Shown in pieces: positions 12,614-23,221 of a stretch of 64,000 nucleotides of DNA. The DNA comes from Leucogyrophana mollusca (Eukaryota > Basidiomycota > Agaricomycetes > Boletales). The stretch covers positions 1 to 64,000 of the forward strand of contig MU266490.1 of the NCBI GenBank assembly GCA_021014945.1. Reading direction: 5' to 3'. The stretch's first letter is position 1. Each line of letters opens with the position of its first letter. The notes beneath the pieces are model-generated. The model was not told the DNA's origin, searched no databases, and saw nothing but the letters and a program-made list of their open reading frames with translations. Made by a program: the position numbers and the translations under genes.

Positions 12614-14530
12614 AATTGAAGAAAGATCCTGGAATCCCTCGGCTTCCCGATCTCAAGGTACGCAATGCAGAGAAGCAGAAATCACACCCAGTCGGTTGCG
12701 TTTACATTCACTCCTTGCAAATACCATTAATATTGGTCTTGGAAGCCCTCACAGTCCGTCAACACCGATGGGGACGCGATGATGGCGTCGGAGCCTACTC
12801 TATCATCTCTGGCCATGCTTGCCTCCTCATCCGAAGTCCAAGATCTTGCAGATCCATCGTCATCTTCAGGACCATCGCAAAAGACAAAGGAACAGATACG
12901 AAAGCACTATGTGCGCACTTTGCACAAAGTCATCGACGAGAGTGATATTGTTATACTGGTACTCGACGCTAGAGATCCTGAGGGATGCCGGAGTCGCCTT
13001 GTGGAAGAGGAAGTAAGAAGGCGAGAGAGCGAAGGGAAAAAACTGGTCTTTGTCCTGAACAAAATTGGTTAAGTCGCTGTGCGAGGCAGGTTGCAGTGTT
13101 TCTGATCCAGATTATTCTACAGATCTCGTCCCACGTGAAAATGCACAACAATGGTTGCGTCACCTACGACATTCAACACCAACTCTTCCGTTCCGCTCTG
13201 CATCTTCTAACCAGCGTTCCAACTTGTCATCTTCAACAGCACCTGGGCTTTTGCGCCTATTAAAAGCATACAAGCCTTCCTCTGCCCAGAGTGTCACAGT
13301 TGGGGTAGTTGGTTTCCCAAACGTTGGCAAAAGCAGCCTCATAAATTCCTTGAAAAGATCAAAGGTCAGTAGTCGAACGCACATCATTGACCGGATTACG
13401 TCGATCATCGTGTTCATGATATTCGTTAGGTTTGTGCAGTTGCCGCTCAGCCTGGGCATACCAAGGACCTCCAGTCCATTCAACTGGAGCGCGGAATAAA
13501 AATCGTTGATTCTCCTGGTGTTGTTTTTGATGAGGATGAAGACATCAATGATGGGCCCAGCCGTGCCAAAGGCAGCATTTTGCTACGAAATGTTGTAAAA
13601 GTTGAAGATGTAGAGGACCCCATTGCTGTTGGTAAGTATGATTCTGTTACTTGTCGCTCTAAACTCGCGAACTAATTATGATGACTAGTGGAAGAAATAC
13701 TGTCGAGGACGGAACAACAGACGATGCAGAAGATTTACAATCTTCCGCAGTTCCAGTCCACACTGGAATTTCTCACAATGCTCGCCCTAAGTAGTGGGCG
13801 GTTACTGAAGGTGCCTCTTCTTGTTTCAGTCGTTTCAGTCTCTATTTGTTCACACAAAGTCAATAAGGGTGGAACCCCCGATATCCTCTCTGCCGCACGT
13901 CATGTGCTTATGGATTGGAACCACCAGAAAATCCCATATTTCTCCATACCCCCGACAGTCCATCCATCCTCAGTACCATCAACTCTCCCTGGTATGGGGG
14001 ATACGGTTGTTGCGCCGGGTGCTGAAAATGTTGGTCAAGCTCAAATTCTGACCGAGTTCTCGAAACCATTCGAGCTCGCAGGTCTCTTTGGCGCCGCTGA
14101 TGCTGGTGCTTTCGGTGGCGATTCGGCTGTGGACGAAGTGATCATGGAGGACGAAACGGCTATCCAAGAGTCATTTCAGGAACCAGAGCTCATGATCGAG
14201 GACGAGCACGCACCCCTATTATCTCACAAACGTCCCCGATCCCCTTCCATCGTGGGTGACCTGCAGCATACACTCTCGCCCCGTCAAGCCGCAAACGGGT
14301 CATCTATACGTGCGCCCAAGCGGCTTCGGCGCGCGAAGGATCTTTCGGCTTATGAGGAAGCGGCTGCTCGCAGTAGTCCCATGAGCAGGAAAGTACTAAA
14401 GAAGGTTGCGAAAAGAGCGAGGCGGGCTGCGAATAAGCTGCACAAGAGCTCACTCCAGAAGACGAGTAGTGGGATGGAGGTAGATGAACTACAGTTTACT
14501 TTCATCGCTGGGGTGGGCGGCGCTACCTGA
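12614..14530 (+). CDS. NUG1/nucleostemin-like circularly permuted nucleolar GTPase, N-terminus missing
   Basis: Members of this family act in nucleolar 60S ribosome assembly and export. The G motifs are in permuted order: DARDPEG, then NKIDLVP (G4, restored by an intron at about 13068-13122), then P-loop GFPNVGKSS, then DSPGVVF (G3). The segments VCAVAAQPGHTKDLQS, ALSSGRLLKGGTPDI and GLFGAADAGAFGG are typical of the fungal proteins. The tail is acidic and then basic, with a likely nuclear-localisation stretch near residues 400-450. The earliest exon I can see encodes ELKKDPGIPRLPDLK (12614-12657), which family members carry just after a lysine-rich RNA-binding N-terminus. I find no exon for that basic region upstream. 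The first in-frame ATG beyond it is at 12779. The gene is either 5'-truncated or uses distant upstream exons. Confidence 0.85.
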
Positions 14531-15175
14531 TTTAGTGTGTTCTGTCTGTCCACCGATGAGTAGCAATTCTAAGACAAGCTACTTGGGTGTAGCCTGCATT
14601 TTTGGGTCTGTGGCGCCGCCGCCCATTGAAGTCGGGTACGTCCTGTCTACGCGCGCGCCTTAGCTCTCGTGTCTAGTTACCCTGATGACCCTGGCCTCAC
14701 GTTAAAGAATGTAGCCTATCCTCTCAACCCCTTTCCTAATAGTCGATTCCACTATTGTCTTCCTCGTCAGCGGCGCTTCATTTACCTCCCACATTTGCCC
14801 TTCTGCCAGACCGGTATGGTCAAACCAGTGCTGGTGGTGTCCATTTCTGGGGTTGTCTATGGCTTGTGATGCAAACTATCTCACAGACTACACCCTTCCT
14901 GGACCACGCGTACCACTATCAGCCAGATGTTTGTTCATTCTCTCACCCAACCGCTTGTGCGCCACGCATAAAGTTATTGAACACGATCATGATTCTGCGC
15001 AAACATGTATGATATCGTAAATCTTGTCATCTCTGCTTATAAACTGGTTATCAGCTGCCCATTGAGAGTAAGTCGTTTCGACGTTGTCTCAGATATTTTC
15101 GTATAAAGGCCCACATGACTCCCAGACAATAACCAGCCTAGCTAACTAGTTTCCTCTTCACCTCCAACTTGAACA
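14531..15175. other. intergenic region
   Basis: Contains the 3' flank of the NUG1-like gene and the upstream region of the first dehydrogenase. I see no gene. Confidence 0.45.
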
Positions 15176-16422
15176 ATGTCTAATAGCAGGATTCGCGTCG
15201 CTCTGGTGACTGGCGCGGCGCAGGGCATTGGACGTGCTACCGCCCTCAGACTCGCTGATGATGGACTCGACGTCGCCATTTCCGATCTCCCTTCTCAAAG
15301 GTCCAAACTTGATGCCGTTGCAGAGGAAATACGGGCCAAGGGCAGGCGAGCACTAGCTTTGACGACAGACGTTTCGGTCGAGGAACAAGTTAACGAGATG
15401 GTCCAGCAGACCGCCTCTCAGTTAGGTGGACTCGATGTGGTATGTGCTGCCCTTTGTGGAGTGTTCTCAAAGCTCAACGCTAATTGTATATTCCATCGTT
15501 CGATTCACCAATAGATGGTAGCCAACGCTGGCCGGTTTGTGGCCGGATCATTGATTGACTGTAAGACTTTTGATTGTTTCTGGACACCGTCTGCTAATAC
15601 ATGAGTTCAGCGCCTCTGTCGGAGCTAGACTATGTATTCGATGTCAACGTCAAAGGTACATTGATGTGCTATCGAGCCGCAGGGAAACTTATGATCGAGC
15701 AAGGGCGAGGCGGTAAAATCATTGGTGCGCCGGGCTCTCTCTGAGTACCATCGGTGATGACGCGAACTGTGCCAACGTTTCAGGTGCTTGCTCGATTGCC
15801 GGAAAGAAAGGTCCATGACAGTACCTCATACCAGGTGACTGCGCTAACGCAATTGATACAGGCACGATACTGGGAGGTTTCTACTGTGCAAGCAAAGCTG
15901 CGGTGCGATCGTTGACGCAGACATTGGGTACGCCTGGAGCGGCTTCTGACGGATCGGTAGAGTTACTGAATGCGCGTTTAATTTAGCCACTGAGCTCGGG
16001 AAGCACAGTATCACAGTGAACGCATATGCACCCGGGCCAGTTGACACGGAGTTTAGTGAGTGGTCCTACTCCAGTTGTAAATCCGATATTTGACCCTGTT
16101 CTGTAGTGCGTGAAGGTGGGGAGAAGATGGCTAAGCAGCTTGGGTTCCCAGACGGCGCTACCTTTATGAAGACGGTGTGTCCCCCTACTCGAGCTCAGCG
16201 TGCTGTGAAGTTGCTGATTCAGAAGTTCCAGTATATGGCACAGGCTCCTTTGGGTCGAATTGCAACACCAGAAGACATTGCTAGATTGGTGTCTTTCCTT
16301 GCATCGGAGGATTCGTCATATATGACAGGTAAGGGCATTACATCGTTCGCTCAAGAGAGACGTGCTGAGTACGTTTGACAGGGCAAACGTTGACGATGGA
16401 CGGTGGAGTGATGATGGATTAA
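15176..16422 (+). CDS. short-chain dehydrogenase/reductase, acetoin/diacetyl-reductase-like, copy 1
   Basis: NAD(P)-dependent oxidoreductase of the classical SDR superfamily, about 260 residues over roughly nine exons. It shows the cofactor motif TGAAQGIG near the N-terminus, NAG in VANAGRF, and the active-site motif [17 protein letters not shown] follows the catalytic site and the C-terminus is [15 protein letters not shown]. The stretches ACSIAGKKG and NAYAPG are most like acetoin/diacetyl reductases (butanediol dehydrogenases), but substrate cannot be fixed from sequence. All introns keep frame: the ATT-G/GT-GCT join near 15725-15783 restores IIGACSIAG, and the last intron near 16328-16381 restores TGQTL. 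A tandem paralog lies 0.6 kb downstream on the same strand. Confidence 0.87.
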
Positions 16423-17046
16423 ACGGCGGACTGAACGTCTCAAAGAACTTGGACATGATGGTGGGATGTATTACTAACTGTGTACCAGTCCACCCTTGTA
16501 ATGGTTGTATCACTGAGGTTTGCGTAAGGAGTTCCCGACATCTGAACAACTGCTAGGTAGTAGGTCCGTGATGGGACCGTGCCTGGATGTTGGCCATCAG
16601 AGTCTCAGACCGCGTCACAGGCCTCCTCCCCTGAGATTAATTGTTCAAACGTTCATCGTTCATCGTTCATCGTTCATCGCTGGACCCAATCAGTCCCAAC
16701 CAGCTCCCGCCTCATACTTACGAGCAAGTAACATGAACACAACGCAGCGCAGCGGAGCTTGAAACGCTGGTATCGTGGAGCCTACCCTTCGGGGCACAGG
16801 GGTCAAGTTATAAATCAGTGACGGGTTGACGCTGCAGCGAACTTTTCATATCTCGCAGTTGTCTGATAATAATTGATACGTCAGTTACCCCCTCACGCCT
16901 CCTTGCCGGATCCACAGATAAGATTCACATATGATAACAACGTGACTCACACTCAACCGGTCAATCCCCTACAGAGCTAGGGCCCAGCTTTCTTCCAAGT
17001 ACACCATCTCCGAGCCTGCACTCCACGGGATTGACTAGCGTGGACA
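16423..17046. other. spacer between SDR paralogs
   Basis: Carries a short tandem repeat at 16651-16678 and otherwise nothing recognisable. It must include the promoter of SDR copy 2. Confidence 0.5.
16651..16678. repeat. four tandem copies of GTTCATC
   Basis: A perfect 7-bp unit repeated four times (28 bp), lying between the two SDR genes and about 370 bp upstream of copy 2. Confidence 0.95.
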
Positions 17047-18307
17047 ATGCCCGACAAGAGGGCTCGTGTCGCTTTGGTGACTGGTGCGGCGCAGGGCATA
17101 GGACGCGCCATCGCCCTGAGGCTCGCCGATGACGGGCTCGATGTTGCCATCGCCGGTCTCCCTGCTCGAACCCCCGAGCTTGGCGCTCTTGCGGAAGAAA
17201 TACGGATCAAGGGCAGGCGGGCATTACCTTTGATAGCGGACGTTACCGTTGAGGAGCAAGTCAACGAGATGGTACAGCAGGCTGCGTCCCAGTTAGGTGG
17301 CCTCGACGTGGTCTGTCTTGTCGTCCCTGGTCACGTATGTTATCAGATTATACTCACCTGGTCTGCTTTACCGATTTGCAGCTAGTTGCCAATGCCGGCC
17401 GAAATGTGATCGGATCGTTGATCGACTGTGAGTTTCTAATGGCCTACGGAACCTGCATGCACTCTACTAATCCGCGGGCTCAGTGCCACTGTCGAAGCTG
17501 GATGATCTGTTCAACGTCAACATGAAGGGGACTTTGCTGTGCTATCGAGCCGCAGGTAAATTTATGATCGAACAAGGGCGTGGGGGTAGAATCATAGGTA
17601 CGTTGAACTCACCGACGATCGCTGATGACAATACCAATCGACCGATGTTCCATGGCAGGTGCTTGCTCCATCGCTGGAAAGAAAGGTCCGTGACCGAGAA
17701 GCTGTGCTAGATGACCCCACTCAAGTACTTGCCACAGGTAATATGGCGCTCAACGGGGCCTACTGCGCAAGCAAAGCTGCCGTACGATCACTGACGCAAA
17801 CGCTGGGTGCGTATGCAGTGGCGGATGATATGCTGTTGACCTTCCTGAACGGAGGCTTGTGCAGCATGCGAGCTGGGAAAGTATGGTATCACCGTGAACG
17901 CGTATGCGCCAGGACCAATTGACACGGAATTGAGTGAGTCGCCCTTCACGAGGGCTCGTCAGAGGTCTTATGTTATTCTTCAAGTGCGTACCGCAACGGA
18001 CGAGGCGGCCCGACAACATGGGATTTCGGATGGTGCTACCTTGATGAAACAGGTCAGTCCTGTATCCACGTTCGCGTTCAATGTCTCGAGGTTGCTGAAC
18101 TTAGTGTTGTGCGTAAAGTTTATGGCACAGGCGCCTTTGAGTCGAGTCGGAACTCCAGAAGACGTGGTTGGGCTCGTGTCGTTTCTTGCATCAAGTGATT
18201 CGTCGTATATGACAGGTAACTCCAATGTATCATTCATGGGATGAGAGGACTGAGTTTCTGTGGCAGGACAAACACTCACTATCGATGGTGGATTAACGAT
18301 GGACTGA
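17047..18307 (+). CDS. short-chain dehydrogenase/reductase, acetoin/diacetyl-reductase-like, copy 2
   Basis: Tandem paralog of 15176-16422, about 260 residues. It keeps [21 protein letters not shown] and NAYAPGPIDTEL, and its C-terminus is MTGQTLTIDGGLTMD. The apparent stops in single frames are explained by introns. One near 17598-17658 restores ACSIAGKKG. Another near 17806-17873 joins TQTL to ACELGKYGITVN. The segment after the lysine (GNMALNGAYC) differs from copy 1 (GTILGGFYC) next to the active site, so the two enzymes may prefer different substrates. The start at MPDKRARVALVTG places the Rossmann motif at residue 12, the usual spacing. Confidence 0.87.
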
Positions 18308-18623
18308 CCGATTGGTTGGAATGGCCCAACGAACTGACGGGGCATTACAGTTTGTATTCGAGTCCACTCTCGTATTTACCGTATCAGTGGGGATCGTCTA
18401 AAGGGGTCCTTAGCGCTTGAATGGCCACCTGAAGAGAATTCATGACGAATAAAAAGGTGTTGCCTATATACATCGTACTTTTTGACACAACTGGATGTAA
18501 GTAGATAAAATGGCGATAAGAAGATGGACATCGTACAGATCCACGGAAAAACAAAGCAAACCAAGCGACACTCCCGTATATCGCTGCCCAACATAAATAA
18601 CATCTCGGTGGACGGATGAGGAA
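18308..18623. other. convergent 3' region
   Basis: A 316-bp gap between the plus-strand SDR copy 2 and a minus-strand small membrane-protein gene. It probably holds both 3' untranslated ends; no gene seen. Confidence 0.5.
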
Positions 18624-19246
18624 TCACTTCGTGCCGCTGCTTGTGCTACTATGAGTCCTGCGCATCCCGAACACTTTCTTCTTCTCGTGTTCCTTTGCTT
18701 CATGGCTTGCTCCGTTCACGCTGGAAGCCGACTTTAATTTCGGGTGATGCTTCTCCTCAGCATCTCCCGATCCATAGCTCGCCGAATTCATAGCTTTTAT
18801 GAAACCCCTGCATATGACTTGTATCAACATATAACTCAACAGGCCCGAGGTGGACTGACCTCTGGGTCGCATCGACATAGTCACTTCTGTCAAAGCGCTT
18901 CGAAGTTTTTACAGAGACACCCTTATCAGAAATCGCTATCCCTCTTTCTTGGAGTCTAGCAGACAGAAGTCAAAACATGTCTTGTAAAGCCAGCGGTGAC
19001 TCACGTTTGTTTAGTAGACTGGACGGCAGCGGTGATCTGCTTGGCAATATATATGACCCCAACTATCGCCCCGACAAAAAAGAGGGTGGTCTATAGTGTG
19101 AACGAAGTCATTTTAAGGCATGAGGCATAGGGTAGGAGAACCTCGCTTACTGTGAGAAGTGAGAAGAGATCTACCCTGTTATTTATAGAAGGTTGAAATA
19201 CGAAACCAGCACCGCACGCAGTTGATGCTCCTTACCAGGAAGCCAT
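18624..19246 (-). CDS. 133-residue single-pass membrane protein of unknown function, five exons
   Basis: Assembled from exons 19236-19246, 19151-19175, 19005-19090, 18860-18955 and 18624-18807 (minus strand). All introns have GT...AG ends and lengths of 52-60 bp except the second (60) and fourth (52). The summed coding length is 402 bases, exactly 134 codons including TGA. The product begins MASWVDLFSLLTTTLFF. It has one hydrophobic span at about residues 9-31 (LLTTTLFFVGAIVGVIYIA), then a polar block ISDKGVSVKTSKRFDRSDY and the phrase VDATQRGFIKAMN. The tail is Lys/Glu/Ser-rich. The consistent phase across five exons is strong evidence for a real gene. I do not recognise a named family; it may be an organelle- or ER-membrane protein with a cytosolic tail. 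Confidence 0.8.
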
Positions 19247-20026
19247 GGCTGATGCTTGATGCAAAACCAGTTGCGGATGTGAAGGAATGACCCAGCCGGT
19301 ATTGTCACTTGAAATGCAAAAAGGGGCGCCCTTAGAGAACTATTGGTCCTAAATCTCGAATTTTCAGAACTTGATGCGTTTCAACTCACAGACGAAAATC
19401 GTTTAGCGTACAAAGAAATGAGGGATTAGGAAAGCAGGGAGATAAGACGAGTGGTTGTTGGAAAAGAAGCGTTCGAGGCAGCTGTTGGAGGTTGGAGCGA
19501 ATGTGGCTGTGTACAGCCGCCAGGGCAGTGCCGGCGGCTGCAATGGGTGCGGCTTGGCGGGGCCTTGGCGGTGGGTGAGCTCTTCAACGACGTGCTCCCT
19601 TTCGGTTCTGCTGTTCATCCCGAAACTTTCTGGATCAGATACGAACAACTTGTCTGAGTCTCTTCGTACTCGTAGCCGAGACTTTCCGAATCTCGGGCGA
19701 GTTGACAAATCACGAAGTTCGAATTTTTGGGCTGAGGGCCACACATATCTGGGGGCGCAGAGCTCAGTCATTCATTGGGAGTACTGGCACAAAACCTGGT
19801 TGACGACTGCGGGAAAGATCTTGTACTACTATCAACTGTTTCCCGGGTACTGACGCAACATATTCACATTGAACGATAGGTTAAGGCAAGAGACGATACA
19901 ATTCGGGTAAATCAAGTAGATATATAGCACTGACGCTGGCGGGGGTTACCGTGGACACCTCTTCATCACCTCTTCATCCAGAAGACTTGGCAGCAACTTG
20001 AAATGCGACCGCTTTCAGGCTAGGTA
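19247..20026. other. region without a supported gene
   Basis: Contains open frames on both strands around 19403-19853. They overlap each other and show no family motif. It includes the upstream region of the small membrane-protein gene. Confidence 0.4.
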
Positions 20027-20263
20027 TCAAAGGGGCTCTTTCTCCGCAAAGAACCAAGCTTGACTCGAGTCCGTGATGTTCAAGGTCTCGAACACGACTT
20101 GTGAGGAGCAGCCAACCACCAGCCATTGTAGCCACGCACCCTGGCCGTATTGTTACTGTGGAGTCGCCTTGCGCGCCCGGCGTTTTCTCAGACGATTTGT
20201 CTTGAAGCGCGTTCACGACGGTATACGTACCACTGGGACCGTGAAGATGGTGTTACATTCATT
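20027..20263 (-). pseudogene. decayed relative of the beta-trefoil lectin-like gene
   Basis: Reading the minus strand from the ATG at 20263 gives a start region alignable with the plus-strand gene at 22105. Two single-base losses put the FTVP and SGTYTVVNAL parts in different frames. The middle of the protein is absent. The sequence resumes at the C-terminal QVVFETLNITDSSQAWFF segment, ending with TGA at 20027, and matches the VVFETLSATDPSQAWFF end of the intact copy. I read it as a frameshifted, internally deleted paralog in inverted orientation. It could instead be a short, much-altered gene. Confidence 0.65.
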
Positions 20264-22104
20264 TTGCTTCGGTATTCAAGGATGAGATGAGGGAGGCAAA
20301 ATGAACGGCTCCTTTTTAAGCTGTTGCCTTTCGCCGCCTGCTCAAATCGCACATCCCGCACCACAGACCGGCGGTGATAGCAAGTGTTGCGTGATAGTCC
20401 ACTTTTCGAACGGGAAGCAGGGCAAAGTGGTATCCACATGTGATTGATCCAGCGTGATCATCATAGACGGAGCATGTCTTGCGGTTGCTCTGATCGTTGA
20501 TGATGTGTGAGATGCACACCATCAACCACAACGGATACGGAGCCATAGCAAGTGTCTTGAAGTTTGAGACGGACGACAGGGGGGTTGCGATTCGGGGATG
20601 CGCCAAGCGAGTCATATCGACGCTGATTCGAATCTGGGTGAGCCTCGAAGCGACCGGTATGTGTGATACTGATCAGTGACCCGAGACCAGTGTTGGATGA
20701 AAGAAGCCTATCGCATGCTTAAGTATTCAAGCACGACATACATTACTGTCCTGAACGATGCGCTTGAAGCTCTGATAGGTATCCCAAAGGGCCTGATTGA
20801 CGGCAAGACTCGAGAGTGAGTCGCCGGAGCAATTTTCTGGTATTACTTTGATTTCTGGTCAAGAAAACTGCGGACCATTCCTCGAGGAACGCTTCAATGA
20901 AACATGACGCACTGAGTTGAGGTACTTATTTGCCCCGGCCCTTTTCTGTGGGGCCAAATGCAAGATGAACGTTGAGAATGGGTGTTGGGTTGTTTACGGT
21001 CGTCGATCTCAAAATTATAATTAGCCTCCACCAAATCTTCCTGCCACATCATTGCATTTGCCCACGCATAACTTGAACAAAGCCTGATTTGGTATCCTCA
21101 ACAGTCTCGATGTCAGACGAACGGCAACACTAGGCAATTACGCAAACGATTTTACCCTCTGAAGGCAAGATTAGTTCGTTGTGATATGTATGCGTCTGAT
21201 TATCTTTGGCTAAAGTTCTTTGGACATGGAACGCACGGTTCAATGTTCTTGACTCCCGTTCTCACCGCAGATGATCATGACTTGATCCGCCGTATCCCTT
21301 GAATTATGTCTGTGCTGACAGTGTGCTCGACCAGAGTTGTAATAGGATGCACGTGGGCTATCTTCGAAACACCTTCCTTGTCGGAGCTTTGAGCGCTGAA
21401 AGCTGTTTACAGTAAGTTTGATAAGTTCCATAATCTCTTTCGCTGAATTTGCTATGCTCAGCTCAACTGCGGAATCGCCTCCTCCCTTGATACCGACTAA
21501 AACGATGTACCTCTCGAGATTGTCCCTCTCCGTTCGGGTCCGGAAAGTGACCACCTCTAATATTGGGACTTATCTTCGCACCTCCCAGATTACCTGAAAA
21601 CAAAAAAAAAAGGGAGACTGATAAGCAACCTTCAATCGTCTTTGGATCTTCGTGGCAAGGAAATAATCTAACAGACTAGTCGTTGATGCTCTGTCCAAGA
21701 ACCTGGCCTGACTTCACCTGCAAACCTTCGCACAGCACTAGTCGTCCGTTTTCCATCGCGTCCAACGTCCATGTTCAAGTGCCTGACCCAATTTTGAACC
21801 GGTGTTATCGTGACTCGCAGAGGACTCTCGGTGTGTTCCCCTTTCGGACCATCTGTTGTACCTACCTCAAGTGGCAGAAGGTGTGCATATTCATCTTTCG
21901 CACATGATCACCAATCATCGGAGCAACTGCGGGGCACACCACGTCCGTCATGATCATGCAGCTATTCTTCGCTTCTCCTGCAAAAGCGGGGAACATCGCA
22001 CGAACCTTGCTATTATGTTTAGAATGTCAGAAAAAGTAAAAAAAGGGCGACATCCTTCCTGTCTTTCCTCGTCTTACAACCTCGTCCTCGAGAGCCAGAG
22101 CAGA
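20264..22104. other. gene-poor region between lectin-like paralogs
   Basis: About 1.84 kb without a convincing exon. There is an A-rich run near 21598-21612. Minus-strand open frames at 20316-20615 and 21240-21554 have no motif I can name. Confidence 0.45.
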
Positions 22105-22706
22105 ATGAGCGCAACAGCTAACTTCACGGTCCCTAGTGGCACTTATGTCGTTATGAATGCTCTGACAAGCACCTACCTCAACCTATTTACTTTCAGTCCT
22201 GTTCCAGCTCAGATCGTCTGTAGCGTTGGAAACTATCTTGGGAACGACATCGTACGTATGGCGCGGTGTTCACGTCTTTGTCTGAGCTGAACACTCGATG
22301 TCCAGTGGAACGTCGTTCCTACTGAATCCAAGGGCACAACTATCCAATCATACGGCACCGGGGACTTTTTGTCCTACGATGGGACCAACGTCGTGAGCAG
22401 CGACACGATTTACTCGTGGGCACTTGCGGCCGCAAACGTTCCCTATGCCTTTCAGTGAGAACAGAAGTTCAGTGTACGACGCTGTAGCTGATACTTGGGT
22501 TGTAGCATTCAGGATACGGCGTCCGGCCAAGTGCTAGGTGTCCAAGATAATTCCACCGCTAATGGTGCATGGGTTCGTGCTCCATGATTCATGCCGAGTA
22601 TCTCGAATATCTGACGGGTGCGTTTGCCGTACAGGTCGTGTTCGAGACTTTGAGCGCCACGGACCCGAGTCAGGCTTGGTTCTTTATCGGGAAAGAACCC
22701 ATCTGA
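22105..22706 (+). CDS. small beta-trefoil (ricin-B-type lectin fold) protein
   Basis: A predicted 144-residue protein in four exons, with joins near 22251/22305, 22458/22505 and 22567/22630. It begins MSATANFTVPSGTYVVMNA. It has repeated hydrophobic and Gly-rich strands (QSYGTGDFLSYDG, IQDTASGQVLGVQDN) and ends SQAWFFIGKEPI. The GTY opening strand, the IQ...G..L repeats and the Q.W-like SQAWFF are typical of R-type beta-trefoil sugar-binding domains, which many mushrooms encode as small cytosolic proteins without a signal peptide. No signal peptide is visible here. Sugar specificity cannot be judged. A decayed relative lies on the opposite strand about 1.8 kb upstream. Family assignment is by pattern only. 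Confidence 0.65.
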
Positions 22707-23221
22707 TTGATGGCTCAATGTTCAAGCCGTGGTGTTATAGCTGCTGTAATTGTCTTGTCGGTGAAGATGTCTTTATGCATTCTTGTGCAAGTGCTTGAAG
22801 CTGCCGCACATTTGCGCGACTCCCCTTGAGCTATACGTACATCAATCATGTTACTTTTCAAATTTCAGACCTCGGCCCCATTGCAGACCTAAGTTGTACG
22901 CCAAGATCTTCACGAATAAGCCGACGCATGCGACGTAACAACAAGCCTCGGATTTGCGCCGCATCCTTACACATCAGCCCCCCCTGTCCGTTGCGTGTGG
23001 CTACTTCAACCTTGAGACAGATACATTCACCATACGAGTTTCTTCACATTCAAGTTGTGGCCAGGGTTACCTGTTGCCGTGCGCCGTCGATAGTCCAGTG
23101 GTACCCACCCATATCCCCCATTACTACACCTGCCTAATCCAGACACCTCCGACGTCTGGTGGCCAAAATTACTGCTTTGGCTTTCTGCTGCGATGCAGCT
23201 CCAGTTTCTTTGTGAACGACC
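22707..23221. other. intergenic region
   Basis: About 515 bp upstream of the DnaJ gene, containing its promoter. No exon or RNA gene recognised. Confidence 0.45.

Noticed and set aside
13066..13125. Apparent stop after NKI in the NUG1-like gene
   Set aside because: An intron with GTTAAG donor restores NKIDLVP, so it is not a nonsense mutation.
19403..19853. Open frames of over 120 residues on both strands
   Set aside because: They overlap each other, lack motifs and show no supporting splice structure.
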